Below are positions 48,110 through 57,555 of a DNA stretch of 64,000 bases, piece after piece. Each line of letters begins with the position of its first letter. The first letter of the stretch is position 1. Source of the stretch: Adenophora triphylla var. japonica (taxonomy: Eukaryota; Streptophyta; Magnoliopsida; Asterales; Campanulaceae); the NCBI GenBank assembly GCA_022495995.1, contig JAFEMH010001454.1, positions 372,001 through 436,000 of the forward strand, given 5' to 3'. Both the position numbers and the translations under genes were made by a program. The notes beneath the pieces were generated by a model. It was not told where the DNA came from. It saw nothing but the letters and a program-made list of their open reading frames with translations, and searched no databases.

Positions 48110-48300
48110 ACCCCAATCCCCATTTGGGGATAGCTCAGTGTCTTGAGTTTCGGACTTCAAGTGTATAAAACCTTAAGGTCTAGAGTTCAAGTCGGTCCTA
48201 AGTGGTTTCCTGGCTAGACTCATCGGGTAGAGGGTAGGTATATCACATGCCCAGAGGCCAACTGGTCACGTAGATAGAGATCCAATACGGTCCAGTTGCA
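48110..48300 (+). mobile_element. Possible tRNA-derived SINE
   Basis: GATAGCTCAGTGT (48,129 region) resembles a pol III A box. GTCTAGAGTTCAAGTCGG, about 50 nt later, resembles a B box, the spacing of a tRNA promoter. The surrounding sequence does not fold as a tRNA by eye. The ends are not defined. Confidence 0.4.
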
Positions 48301-49600
48301 ATGGCATGCCCCATGACCGTAACTAGACAAGAATCCTGAAATGTACATACTAACCACAACTTACTTGTGGCAACATACTGATTCAATTGAAGCATGATCA
48401 TAAGAAACGCATACCACGTCCCCCTCCAAATAGCCTTTTCAAGGTAAAAACAGCATTCTTCTCAATCTTCCCGAACTTTCATCATCCTATAAAGCAAAAC
48501 TATACCAGTTCTTTCTCCTGCGTCTGCATGAATACCAATCAATTAACCCACAAATATAATTTGCACAAACAACTGATAATTTCTTCCTGATGCCTACACA
48601 AAATTCTCAGCATTGACCATCTTTTCTATGGACATTCGTTAACTTCTACAAATTCAACTTGTCCCATCAAATGCCTGTTGCCAAGAATCAAACACAAACT
48701 TCTCAGAATTGAGAAACAGCAAGTAAAGTGACACCAAGTTACCAAACAACACATGGAAAATACACCAGCTTCTACTGTTACGCTCCTGATACCAACTTTT
48801 TCAGTAAATTGAATGCACGTGCAACTCCACACATAGTTTCAGAATCAACTCAACTTATAGTTTAAAGTTTAAACCTTCACATATTCATAAACCAAATTTA
48901 AATAAACCATCAGTTCATTAGAAGCCAACTCTTCCATCACCAATCAGTGAACCGCAACACATCCACGGTCCACCCCAACCAATCACAATGAGTATGAACT
49001 TTGCCTTAATCACAGATCTCCCAATCTCCAGATCACTAATAAGAAACCCCAGCAGGGTGAAGGCACTCCGATCGGTACAAAGACCAATTCATTGAACTTC
49101 CTCAATCATTAGTAGATAAACATACAAATAATACAACAAAACACACTCTAACGTAGTAAATCAAATCACATGCACATCTAATACTTATGAAAGATGAAAT
49201 CCTTGTTACCCAATACTAACAGAACCAAAACCCACAAATCCTAAAATACTCCCACAAGACAAAATCATCAAAAATTAACATGAACGTGCATATCACATCA
49301 ACAAATCAATAAACACACAAAAACAATATACGCAGTAAAACATCAGATTACAGACAAACAGAAATTCGTGAAATTTCGAACGCAGAAAGTAGAATCATCG
49401 ACGTTAAGGACCGTGAATGAAAGCGTAAATTAGCAAGAAATTTGGATAGAAAACGAAACCCTAGGTTTTGAATGTTTCTTGATGTTGAAGAGTATTGGGG
49501 TTGTACCTGATAAATCTCGGGCAGCTGCTGTAAGTGCTTGCTCCTCCACAGAAAACCTAGAGTTATAAGTGAACACTCTGAGCTGCTTCTACTGTTTCCC

Positions 49601-49808
49601 TAATTTACTGCATTACCCCTGGTTTATTTCTAAATGACGTAACTGTCCTTGTTGGTGGGTTTGAATTTGTTCACAAGTTAAAAAAAAAAAAATTGAAATA
49701 TATCATGTGATTGGAGTTTATTGCCAAATTGTCTCGGGTATTAATTGGGATAGTTAATGTCAAATACGTACTTCTGAAACATAAAATGTCACCTGCATAC
49801 GATAAATA
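49601..49808. other. Upstream region of CYP95
   Basis: About 200 bp between the probable CYP95 first exon and the inverted-repeat element, with an A tract at 49,680. It presumably holds the core promoter of CYP95 (minus strand), but no distinct motif is recognised. Confidence 0.4.
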
Positions 49809-49848
49809 TTAAATACAGGGAACGAAAAACAATCCTGCCCTTGCCTGT

Positions 49849-49952
49849 CTCGTGTGTGTATACACGAGATGTTCTCACTTATCCCGTGTGAATCTACACG
49901 AGATGTCTCGTGTACATATACACGAAATAAATGTCGTGTATATGCATACGAG
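49849..49952. repeat. Four imperfect 20-bp palindromes (CTCGTGT..ACACGAG)
   Basis: Units at 49849-49868, 49883-49902, 49907-49926 and 49933-49952. Each is built from CTCGTGT-type and ACACGAG-type arms around a TA-rich centre, and most are followed by ATG. Each could form a hairpin. Function is unknown. Confidence 0.7.
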
Positions 49953-50018
49953 ATGACCAGTGATCCCTCCGATCATCCGTTTTCTAGTTAAGGACGGAAG
50001 AAATTCGGGTTCAAGAGG

Positions 50019-50201
50019 ATGTACCAGTGGAGGAAATTCGATTTTTTTGAGGAGAAATTCGCCGAAAAAAGCTCGATTCCCGATGAGGTCGCCGGCAAAA
50101 TTGAGTGTTGTTCTAGCGGTAGGGGCAAGATCGCGTTTGGATGCGATGATGGAACTGTCAGTCTTTTGGATCGCGGGTTGAAGTTCAATTTTGGATTTAA
50201 A
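50019..50201 (+). pseudogene. VPS11: VPS11 N-terminal gene fragment
   Basis: The ATG at 50019 opens MYQWRKFDFFEEKF, then DEVAGKIECCSSGRGKIAFG, CDDGTVSLLDRG and KFNFGFK. This matches the start of plant VPS11, a subunit of the HOPS/CORVET vacuolar tethering complexes, whose full protein is over 900 residues. After 61 codons the match stops at 50,201. The DNA then repeats 31 bp of the fragment itself (50087-50117 recopied at 50202-50232) and leaves the gene. It is a captured fragment, not a gene. It is unrelated in function to CYP95. Confidence 0.7.
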
Positions 50202-50657
50202 GGTCGCCGGCAAAATTGAGTGTTGTTCTAGCATTGCTTCTGTTAAAAAGCAACCAATCATGAATGTTCTACGAATTTTCGTTGTCCAAGAAAGTTTGAT
50301 TTTATGTAGGAGAAACATGTGCAAACAGTTTAAAACCCTAAAATTTTCTGATTGTGAAAGCACTGAATAATTAAGGAGGACTGATTATAACCACGAGTTA
50401 TGACAATTTTGAGCAATTGAACAACTGATAAGTCGATAAGAGAAAAACTATAGGTGACCACCAGGATCAATGCTTATCCTAATTCAAGTTACTTTTGCTG
50501 GTTGTGGTTTGTTTGCCCTTTCGACTGAGAGAGAGAGAGCGAGAGAGAGGAAGAGGGAGAGTGTTGTTTGAATATGAAATGAAAAAAAAAAAAAATTATA
50601 TAAATGGATATTTTGGTAATTTTGTTGGTTTCCTGTATTTTTCGTTCCCTGTATTTA

Positions 50658-50902
50658 ACCATATCCCATGCATACTTTATTTTTTATTTATATTAGACCA
50701 CTTTTTCCAACACCCGATAAAAAACTAACGACCTCATAATAAAATTGTGTCAAAATGGTACCTCATGTTAAAATTATTCCATTTTGCACCCTTAATTATA
50801 AGAATGTTAGAAATTTAACAAAATTGGTTATGTTTATTTCACATGATGGTGTTTTGGTCATTCTTAATTTAATTAATTTTTTTGATTTTTATTTGAAAGA
50901 AA
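50658..50902. other. AT-rich spacer
   Basis: Nothing recognised apart from homopolymer-rich AT sequence. Confidence 0.5.
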
Positions 50903-51361
50903 ATTAGAAAAGTAATTATTATTTAAAAACCATATCAAAGCAAATAAAAAATAATTAAAAATATTACTTATTATATCCAATTGAGTTTTCTTTCTTAATA
51001 AAAAAAAAAAAGCAAAATACTTATTATATTTAAGTGTGAAAATATTTTTTCATTGGATGACTATATGTTTATGTTTATATTTATATGTTTATATTTATAT
51101 GTTTATATTTATATGTATATGAATATATTACATGTATTAGAAAAGTAATTATTATTTAAAAACCATATCAAAGCAAATAAAAAATAATTAAAAATATTAC
51201 TTATTATATCCAATTGAGTTTTCTTTCTTAATAAAAAAAAAAAAAAGCAAAATACTTATTATATTTAAGTGTGAAATTATTTTTTCATTGGATGACTATA
51301 TGTTTATGTTTATGTTTATGTTTATATTTATATTTATATGTATATGAATATATTACATGTA
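50903..51361. repeat. Tandem duplication, 233-bp unit
   Basis: ATTAGAAAAGTAATTATT starts at 50903 and again at 51136. The two units agree closely to CATGTA, with differing lengths of the internal A run and of the TTTATG/TTTATA microsatellite. Confidence 0.85.
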
Positions 51362-51990
51362 TTTAATTTTATTTATGTAAAAAAATTGCCATAATCTTAA
51401 TATTATGTTTTTTCATTCACTTTATAATGGTTATAATTATATTTTAAAAGTATACTTAAATGTTATTGTGAAAGTTCTCTAATAATTAATGTCAATATAG
51501 CCCCCCAATAGGACCACCCCCACCACCCAACATGCTCCACCACCACCATCCAGTTGCCTCATCACTATCATCCAGCCATCCTATCACCACCGTCCATTCA
51601 AAACCACAATGCCAAGAATAAACGAAATCAATACTCAACACAAATTCTCCCGCATTACCAAATCTTTGCCCCAAAACTCCAAACAAATTAACAACCAAAT
51701 CCAATACCCCGTCACCATGTATTTCACATTGTTCAAACCAAACCAAATAATAATAATAAAAAAACATTGTGACGCTCACATTGATTTGTACAGGTCATTA
51801 AGTAGTTGGAGGAGTGAGTGAATGTGTGTGTGTGTGTGCGGCGGGGGGCGTCGGAATCCTCCAGGGATGTTTCAGATCTAAGGAAGAAGATTATTGTCGG
51901 AGTGAGAGGGTGGGGCGGACTGAATAGAGGGGGCAACGATGTTGATAGAAGGGGGTTAGGGTGAGGCAGTGAGATAGGATCTGGGTGGTC
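51362..51990. other. Unassigned sequence
   Basis: It holds a C-rich CCACC repeat stretch (51,500-51,560) and a (GT)n run near 51,820. A minus-strand open frame at 51,492-51,779 has a Gly/Trp-rich end that comes from the CCACC repeat and resembles no protein I know. No gene is supported. Confidence 0.4.
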
Positions 51991-52299
51991 GCGATCTTGC
52001 CGAGGATCGGTGATGGCCAAACGGGCTGGCCCGTCCCGACCCGGTCCGTACGAACCAAACCGCGGGCGGGACGGGTTGAAGTCCGTGAGCCTGTGTGATG
52101 AAACGGGCCTAAACCCGGCCCGGCCCATTTTAGACTATCCAAGCCCGCCCGTTTGGCCAGGATTTGAAGATCTACGGGCCAAACGGGTTTTCCTATTTTT
52201 TTTATTTTTTAAAAAAATCTGAAAAAATATATATGGAAAAAATAAAAAGTGATTTAGTATTTAATAAGTTATTTTTTAAAATATAAAATCACTTAGACA

Positions 52300-53420
52300 T
52301 AAGAAAATTAGTTGTTTTATATATAAAAAAAGATAGAAAAAAATTAAACAAATGAAAGTATATAAAAGAAAAGAGGGACAGACTACCCTTTTTTATTTTA
52401 TTTTTTTAAATTTTTTATTGACTAGAAAATAATATTTTAGACTTTTTTTATTGCTGATATTTTTTACACATAGGTATATAAAAAAAAGATAAAAAAACTA
52501 AACAAACGAAAATATATGAAATAATAGAGGGACGGACTACCCTTTATTTTTATTTTATTTTTTAAATTTTTATTGACTAGAAAATAATATTTTAGACGTT
52601 TTTATTACATATATTTTTTACAAAAATGTATATAAAAAAAGATAAAAAAAAACTAAACAAATGAAAGTATATAAAAGAAAAGAGGGACGGACTACCCTTT
52701 ATTTATTTTTTATTGACTAGAAAATAATATTTTAGAATTTTTTTTATTACCGATATTTTAAAAAAAAAGGTATATAAAAAAGATAAAAAAAAAAAACTAA
52801 ACAAATGAAAGTATATAAAAGAAAAGAGGGACGGACTACCCTTTATTTATTTTTTATTAATTTTTTATTGACTAGGAAATAATATTTTAGAATTTTTTTT
52901 ATTACTGCTATTTTTTACAAAAAGGTATATAAAAAATGATTAAAAAAAACTAAACAAATGAAAGTATATAAAAGAAAAGAGAGACGGACTACCCTTTATT
53001 TATTTTTTATTGACTAAAAAATAATATTTTATACTTTTTTATTACTGATATTTTATACAAAAAAGGTATATAAAAAAAGATTAAAAAAAACTAAATAAAT
53101 GAAAGTATATAAAAGAAAAGAGGGACGGACTACCCTTTATTTATTTTTTATTTTTCATTAATTTTTTATTGACTAGAAAATAATATTTTAGACTTTTTTT
53201 TATTACTGATATTTTTTACAAAAAAAGTATATAAAAAAATATTATAAAAAAAACTAAACAAATGAAAGTATATAAAAGAAAAGAGGGATGAATTACCCTT
53301 TATTTATTTTTTATTGACTATGAAATAATATTTTAGAATTTTTTTATTACTTATATTTTTTACAAATAGGTATATAAAAAAAAAAAAAACTAAACAAATG
53401 AAAGTATATAAAATAAAAGA
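52300..53420. repeat. AT-rich tandem array, seven ~150-bp units
   Basis: The word GGGACGGACTACCCTT or a variant recurs near 52,378, 52,532, 52,685, 52,830, 52,983, 53,125 and 53,285, spaced 142-160 bp. It is always followed by TATTGACTAGAAAATAATAT and then AACTAAACAAATGAAAG. The array lies between the hAT dimerisation-domain remnant and the element end. Confidence 0.85.
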
Positions 53421-53423
53421 GGG

Positions 53424-53629
53424 ATAGCTAAAACATAACATGCCATACGCGCAAGAATAGGGTAACGGTTCTTTGACATTTCCAATGCTTCAAGATATCC
53501 AAATCTTCATAAATTGCAAACTCAAGCTTTGGCTTTTCCAAATAGAAATTCAACTGTGACTTTCCCGCATTAGAAACAGTTACACTCTCATATTCCAAAC
53601 ATTCCTGCAAATAGTAAAATACTTAAATT

Positions 53630-53693
<64 letters not shown>

Positions 53694-54809
53694 ATTGAAA
53701 AATGATAGGAAAAAAAAGATAAATTTAAACATTGCATCAAATATTCGTTTGCCCTTATTTTTACGTAATCCTCCATTCTTTTTCATTTGTAAAGGTGTGA
53801 CAAAAGAAGACTGTGATTGTGGAAAGCTATTAGTAAAATCATTATTGGTCATCTCTTTAGAATATTCCCCAAAAAGTTTGTATAAGTTTTCTCACAAGTA
53901 ACATCTTCTCTTGTGTTTCAATAGGATTATTCTCCGTATTTGAATAAAAATACTACAACATTGAAAGCTTCATATGTGGATCAAGAACAGTCCCAAAAGT
54001 AAGAACCATACTATAATGAACCCAATATTTGTTAAACTTTTCTTTCATCTTTTTACTCATTTCACTTCTTAACTCATCTTCATATGTTTTTTCTCAATAA
54101 ACGTTCAATTTTCCAAACTTGCATAAAATATAAGTTAGCCGTAGGATAAGAAGAGCCTGAAATCAAGTTTGTAGTGTTATAAAAAGGCTCAAGAAATTCA
54201 CATATTTTCTCTCCCTTACTCCACTCATCCATTGAAGGACAATACTTATAATTCCTATCATTCAACTAAAGAATAGTAAAAGCTTTCTTATATTTAATGG
54301 CACTATCTAATATCAAGTAAGTTGAATTACAACGAGCAGACACATCTAAGCGCAAACCAACACGTGTGTCAATATTACCAACTTGTCTCTCACATTCGTC
54401 AAATTTTTTCATCCTACTCTCAGGTCGAACATACTTAACAGATTCCCTTATCTTATGCAAAGCAACATTGACCACTTTCAAATCTTCTTGAACAATCAAA
54501 TTTAATATGTGAGCACAACAACGAATATGGAAAAAATCACCGTCACAGAAAAGGCTATTATCCAGAAAACCAAGTTGCTCTTTCAAGTTGTCTTGCATAT
54601 TGTCATTACTAGATGCATTATCTAATGTTAAAGAAAAAACTTTTTTCTCAATTCCCCACTCCTTTAAATACTCAAGCAATGTTTTTGTTATTTCAACTCT
54701 TGAATGTGTAGATGGCATATGATCAAAATTAAGAATCTTACTATTCAGTTTCCAATCAACATCAACATAATGAGCAGTCAAACAAATGTAACATTCGCTA
54801 CTGCATGAT
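53424..54809 (-). pseudogene. hAT (Ac-like) transposase remnant
   Basis: From 54,806 downward the frame shows YICLTAHYVDVDWKLNSKI, EWGIEKKVFSLTLDNASSN, FHIRCCAHILNLIVQEDLK and KIRESVKYVR, the catalytic core of RICESLEEPER/Ac-type transposases. A TAG at 54266-54268 is followed in the same frame by CPSMDEWSKGEKICEFLEPF. After a frameshift come KEKFNKYWVHYS and VLDPHMKL. At 53,610-53,424, after a low-complexity break with a (TA)n run, the hATC dimerisation segment reads KSQLNFYLEKPKLE, DLDILKHWKCQ and, in another frame, RYPILARMACYVLAIP. There the similarity stops at the tandem array. The N-terminal BED region is missing because of the LTR insertion. Confidence 0.85.
53633..53686. repeat. (TA)n microsatellite
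   Basis: About 27 TA repeats inside the hAT remnant. They also produce the artefactual YIYIYI frame on the minus strand. Confidence 0.95.
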
Positions 54810-54970
54810 TGTGAGTACCCCGATCCGAACTCAAGTTTTGGATCCAATCTAATTAAAATTTGGGCTTACACAAAATTGCTAAGAAGCAATTAGAGTCCAA
54901 AAATCCCAGCAGTCCACCAATCCATTGGGCCTGCCAGCCACTCGGCCCATTATGGCCAAAAGGTGTACGC

Positions 54971-56151
54971 TGTCGGACGACATGGACATTAAGGCGGTTT
55001 AACTGCCCCTGTCGTCCGACATAGGAAGCTCAGTCAGGATGCCTATAAATAGAAGGCATGGTTGATCATTTTGGAGGAGCAAGAAGGAGCATTAGAGAGA
55101 ATACCAGTATTCTAGGGAAAACTCTGTCCAAATAGAGTCTCCCTCTCTCTCTCTCTCTTTCATACACTCACACATACACTCACCTCCCTCCTCACACACA
55201 CACACTTCAAAGCCAAGGTCCAAAAAAGCCTCCTTTGTTGGTGATTGAAGGGGTAGACACCATACTATTGGTGATTCTACTTCGTGGACTACAATAGGTA
55301 GACACTAAAACTCTCTCCCCTTTTAAATAAAGTCTTTAAATATACATTGCATGCATACTTGCTCTCTTACCATGTAGAAATTGGGATTTTGCATGACAAA
55401 GGTGGTGGAGAAGTGAATCTTCAATATTCACTTCTCCCCACCTCAGATCTGGACATTTGGTCATCTTAGGATCAATAAAGATTCAATCTTTACGTATTTG
55501 CATGGAGTTAGGAGGTGATGGCTACTTCAAAGTGGCCAAAATCATGTGATTTATCACACTTTGGCCACTAAAGCCATGTGATCCTCTCATTATACTCATA
55601 TATTATTGTCATATTACTGCTTACAGTAGCTAAACATGCCTGGTTTGCCTTGAGGAACAAAAGGGAAACAAACAGTCTGAAGGGCACAGAAATGGCCTAT
55701 CTATGTCGGACGACATAGGACTCCTTGGAGATCCTGTGTCATACGACATAGAGATCCCAGAAAGCTGTAAAGCTATTCTTGGACTTCAGATCTGTCCAGT
55801 TCATCCCCTTCGCAACTCAGAGCTTTCCAAAGCATTTCTGTGGCTCATAAGCCACTATTTGAGTGCCTACGATCTGATTGGGTGCGATTCATTGGAGGCG
55901 GATTGTCATACGACATGGATAACATCGGATGTTCCATGTCTCATGACATCCGTATCATTCAAAGTCTATCGTGACTTTGATAACTCCCGTCAATCCCAAG
56001 ACTGATTTTAGACCTTCAAATAGTGTCTTTAATGAGTCCAATAAATATCTTTCCGTTTCCAGAGTAGCTTTACCTCTGTAAGGGACAATCTGTTCATGGC
56101 TCCTTATGTCGCCCGACATCCTCGCTAAGAGAAGACTTGTGTCGGACGACG
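54971..56151. repeat. Eight TGTCG-NN-CGACA inverted-repeat words in LTR Y
   Basis: Positions: 54971-54982, 55010-55021, 55704-55715, 55737-55748, 55904-55915, 55937-55948, 56107-56118, 56140-56151. Three are TGTCGGACGACA or its TC-centre form TGTCGTCCGACA, one is TGTCGCCCGACA, two are TGTCATACGACA, one is TGTCTCATGACA and one ends in G. Flanking bases (CATGG, CATAGG) are partly shared. Confidence 0.85.
55010..55052 (+). promoter_or_regulatory. LTR promoter of element Y
   Basis: TGTCGTCCGACA (55010-55021), 21 nt, CTATAAATAG (55043-55052). The TATA box is strong, and the downstream CT-rich leader fits a plant LTR transcription start near 55,080. Confidence 0.7.
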
Positions 56152-56595
56152 AGGGAACTCCCAGGCGTGCGTCTCAAGACTTCTGCCTTGTGATAAAAGA
56201 TATCATGTGTAAAAAGGGTGCGGCCCCCTATCATGGCTCGCAAGTTGTATTCAGTTCCATACCATTAATGAAATTTAAGGCTTGCACACTTTACTTGTTG
56301 ACACACATCGGACACACATTTTTGAATGTCCATATTTGTCCAAATGTTGATTGAAAGTCCCGAAAGGGGCGTGTTGGGTGAACTCTCTAGTTCTTCCCAA
56401 CACGTAACCAGACTCCCGAACTCAAAATCTTTTAAAATTAGGTTTTTCAATGTTTTCCTCTAAAAACGGCGTGGCGACTCCCAAAACAAACCGAAAACTC
56501 CCTTTTTCCCTTCAAAAGCAAAATAAAACAAAAAAAGAAAAGGGAAAAACGGAATCAAACATTCTTTCTTTTTTTCGGGGCGAGCGTTCATTCAG

Positions 56596-56613
56596 TGGCG
56601 ACTCTGCTGGGGA
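56596..56613 (+). other. Primer-binding site of element Y (TGGCGACTCTGCTGGGGA)
   Basis: One base after the LTR end CATTCA. It differs from the P1 PBS by one base. It defines the orientation of Y as plus. Confidence 0.8.
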
Positions 56614-57555
56614 TGGTCATTGAATAACTTTTTCAAAACAAAAAAGAAGTTTTTCTTAAAAAAAAAAAGAGAGTCTAACTTTCTCCAAATCAACTTGGAC
56701 AAATTTTTCATTCTTCTTGTGTGTGCATTTGTGTCATGTTGTGTGCTTTGCCTTGATTCCATGCTTATATGCTCTATCATGCTTTGGTATGTGATACTAT
56801 CGAGAGCCGGGGCTCTTTTTCTTTTTTGCTACTTGCTTGTTCCGTCAAAATAGAACAGGGCAGAAAGATACAGGACTACAGCTGCTGGTAAATTCTGACA
56901 TTTGGGGCAGTCCCCTTTTGTCATGCTTTGACTCATTCTTTTGTTTTTTCTTTGCATACTGCATAAAAAAATATATATATTAAAAAAAGAAAAAAAAAGA
57001 AAAAAATATATATATATATTTTCTTAAGAAAATACCTTCACACTACTCGCACTCTACCTGCACATAGAGTTAGAACCCGGGAGTGTACGGACGGCATCGC
57101 GGAAAGTGACATGTTTCGCTGACGTTTGAGCGCCTAAAGTCCTCCTAGCCTGTGAGTCAGCCAACACTTATCCGTGACACACTTTCTACCGTGACCGGTT
57201 GGTTTTTGGCCAATACTTTTCAAAACATTTTAAACTCGGTTTTTCAAAATTTTCTCACAAAGTCCGAGTCATGCTTCGTCTTTGAAAACCTTGGCATACT
57301 CTCCCCCTTCGTGTCGGAATCACGACGTAATTACAACGTAAGTACACGTTAAGATCTCTACATATCTCGACATAGGTACATATCGATTTCTCGGCTTGGC
57401 TTCGTGAGAAGTCATGACGCGTTCTCGACATGTGTCAACACGGGACCATGTCGATTTCTTAACGCATACTAACAAGAGTTATGCCGAAATTTCGCCACCA
57501 AGTGACGAGAGGCCATGCCAGATTTCCAACTCGAAAAGAGGAGAGGTCATTGCTG
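56614..57555 (+). other. Leader of element Y, cut by P2
   Basis: About 940 bp of non-coding leader with A/TA-rich stretches near 56,965-57,020. It is interrupted by the LTR of P2 at 57,556. No gag is visible, and the rest of Y lies beyond the window. Confidence 0.6.

Larger units (their letters stand above)
47096..49600 (-). other. CYP95: CYP95 5' UTR exons and 2.4-kb leader intron
   Basis: A donor GTACAA follows 49507, so a first non-coding exon probably spans 49507 to about 49600. The acceptor CCAG just before 47118 joins it to the start-codon exon. Intron 47119-49506 holds one Stowaway-like MITE, a MITE end near 47,442 and a SINE-like stretch. The transcription start was not determined; no clear TATA box was seen upstream. 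Confidence 0.55.
49809..50657. mobile_element. Inverted-repeat element carrying a VPS11 fragment
   Basis: A perfect 21-bp inverted repeat bounds 849 bp: 49809-49829 (TTAAATACAGGGAACGAAAA plus one A) and 50637-50657. Weaker similarity extends about 14 nt further out on both sides. No exact target duplication was found, so the superfamily (hAT, MULE or PIF) is open. Inside are four 20-bp palindromic units, a VPS11 5' gene fragment and a GA-rich stretch, but no transposase. The structure suggests a gene-capturing non-autonomous transposon (Pack type). It sits about 200 bp upstream of CYP95. Confidence 0.6.
52000..54809 (-). mobile_element. hAT transposon, decayed and interrupted
   Basis: It consists of a transposase remnant (53424-54809), an AT-rich tandem array (52,300-53,420) and a GC-rich end (about 52,005-52,160). 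That end has repeated GGGC/CCCG words such as AAACGGGCTGGCCCG, typical of the termini of plant Ac-like hAT elements. Its 5' side is cut by the LTR at 54,810. The precise 3' terminus and 8-bp duplication could not be fixed. Confidence 0.65.
54810..56594 (+). repeat. 5' LTR of element Y (Tat-type)
   Basis: 1,785 bp, starting TGTGAGTACCCCGATCC inside the hAT gene and ending GCGTTCATTCA, one base before a Tat-type PBS. It has a TATA box at 55,043-55,052 and a CT/CA-rich stretch at 55,140-55,205. It carries eight copies of TGTCG-NN-CGACA-like words and a PBS-like TGGCGACTCC (56472-56481) near its end. Confidence 0.8.

Noticed and set aside
48110..48300. Intact tRNA gene
   Set aside because: A- and B-box-like words are present, but acceptor and anticodon stems do not pair; a SINE remnant is the better reading.
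49875..50363. 162-residue minus-strand frame over the VPS11 fragment
   Set aside because: It crosses the palindrome array and the antisense of the captured fragment; no similarity recognised.
51492..51779. Gly/Trp-rich minus-strand frame
   Set aside because: Its distinctive end comes from a CCACC repeat; no start context, homologue or splice support.
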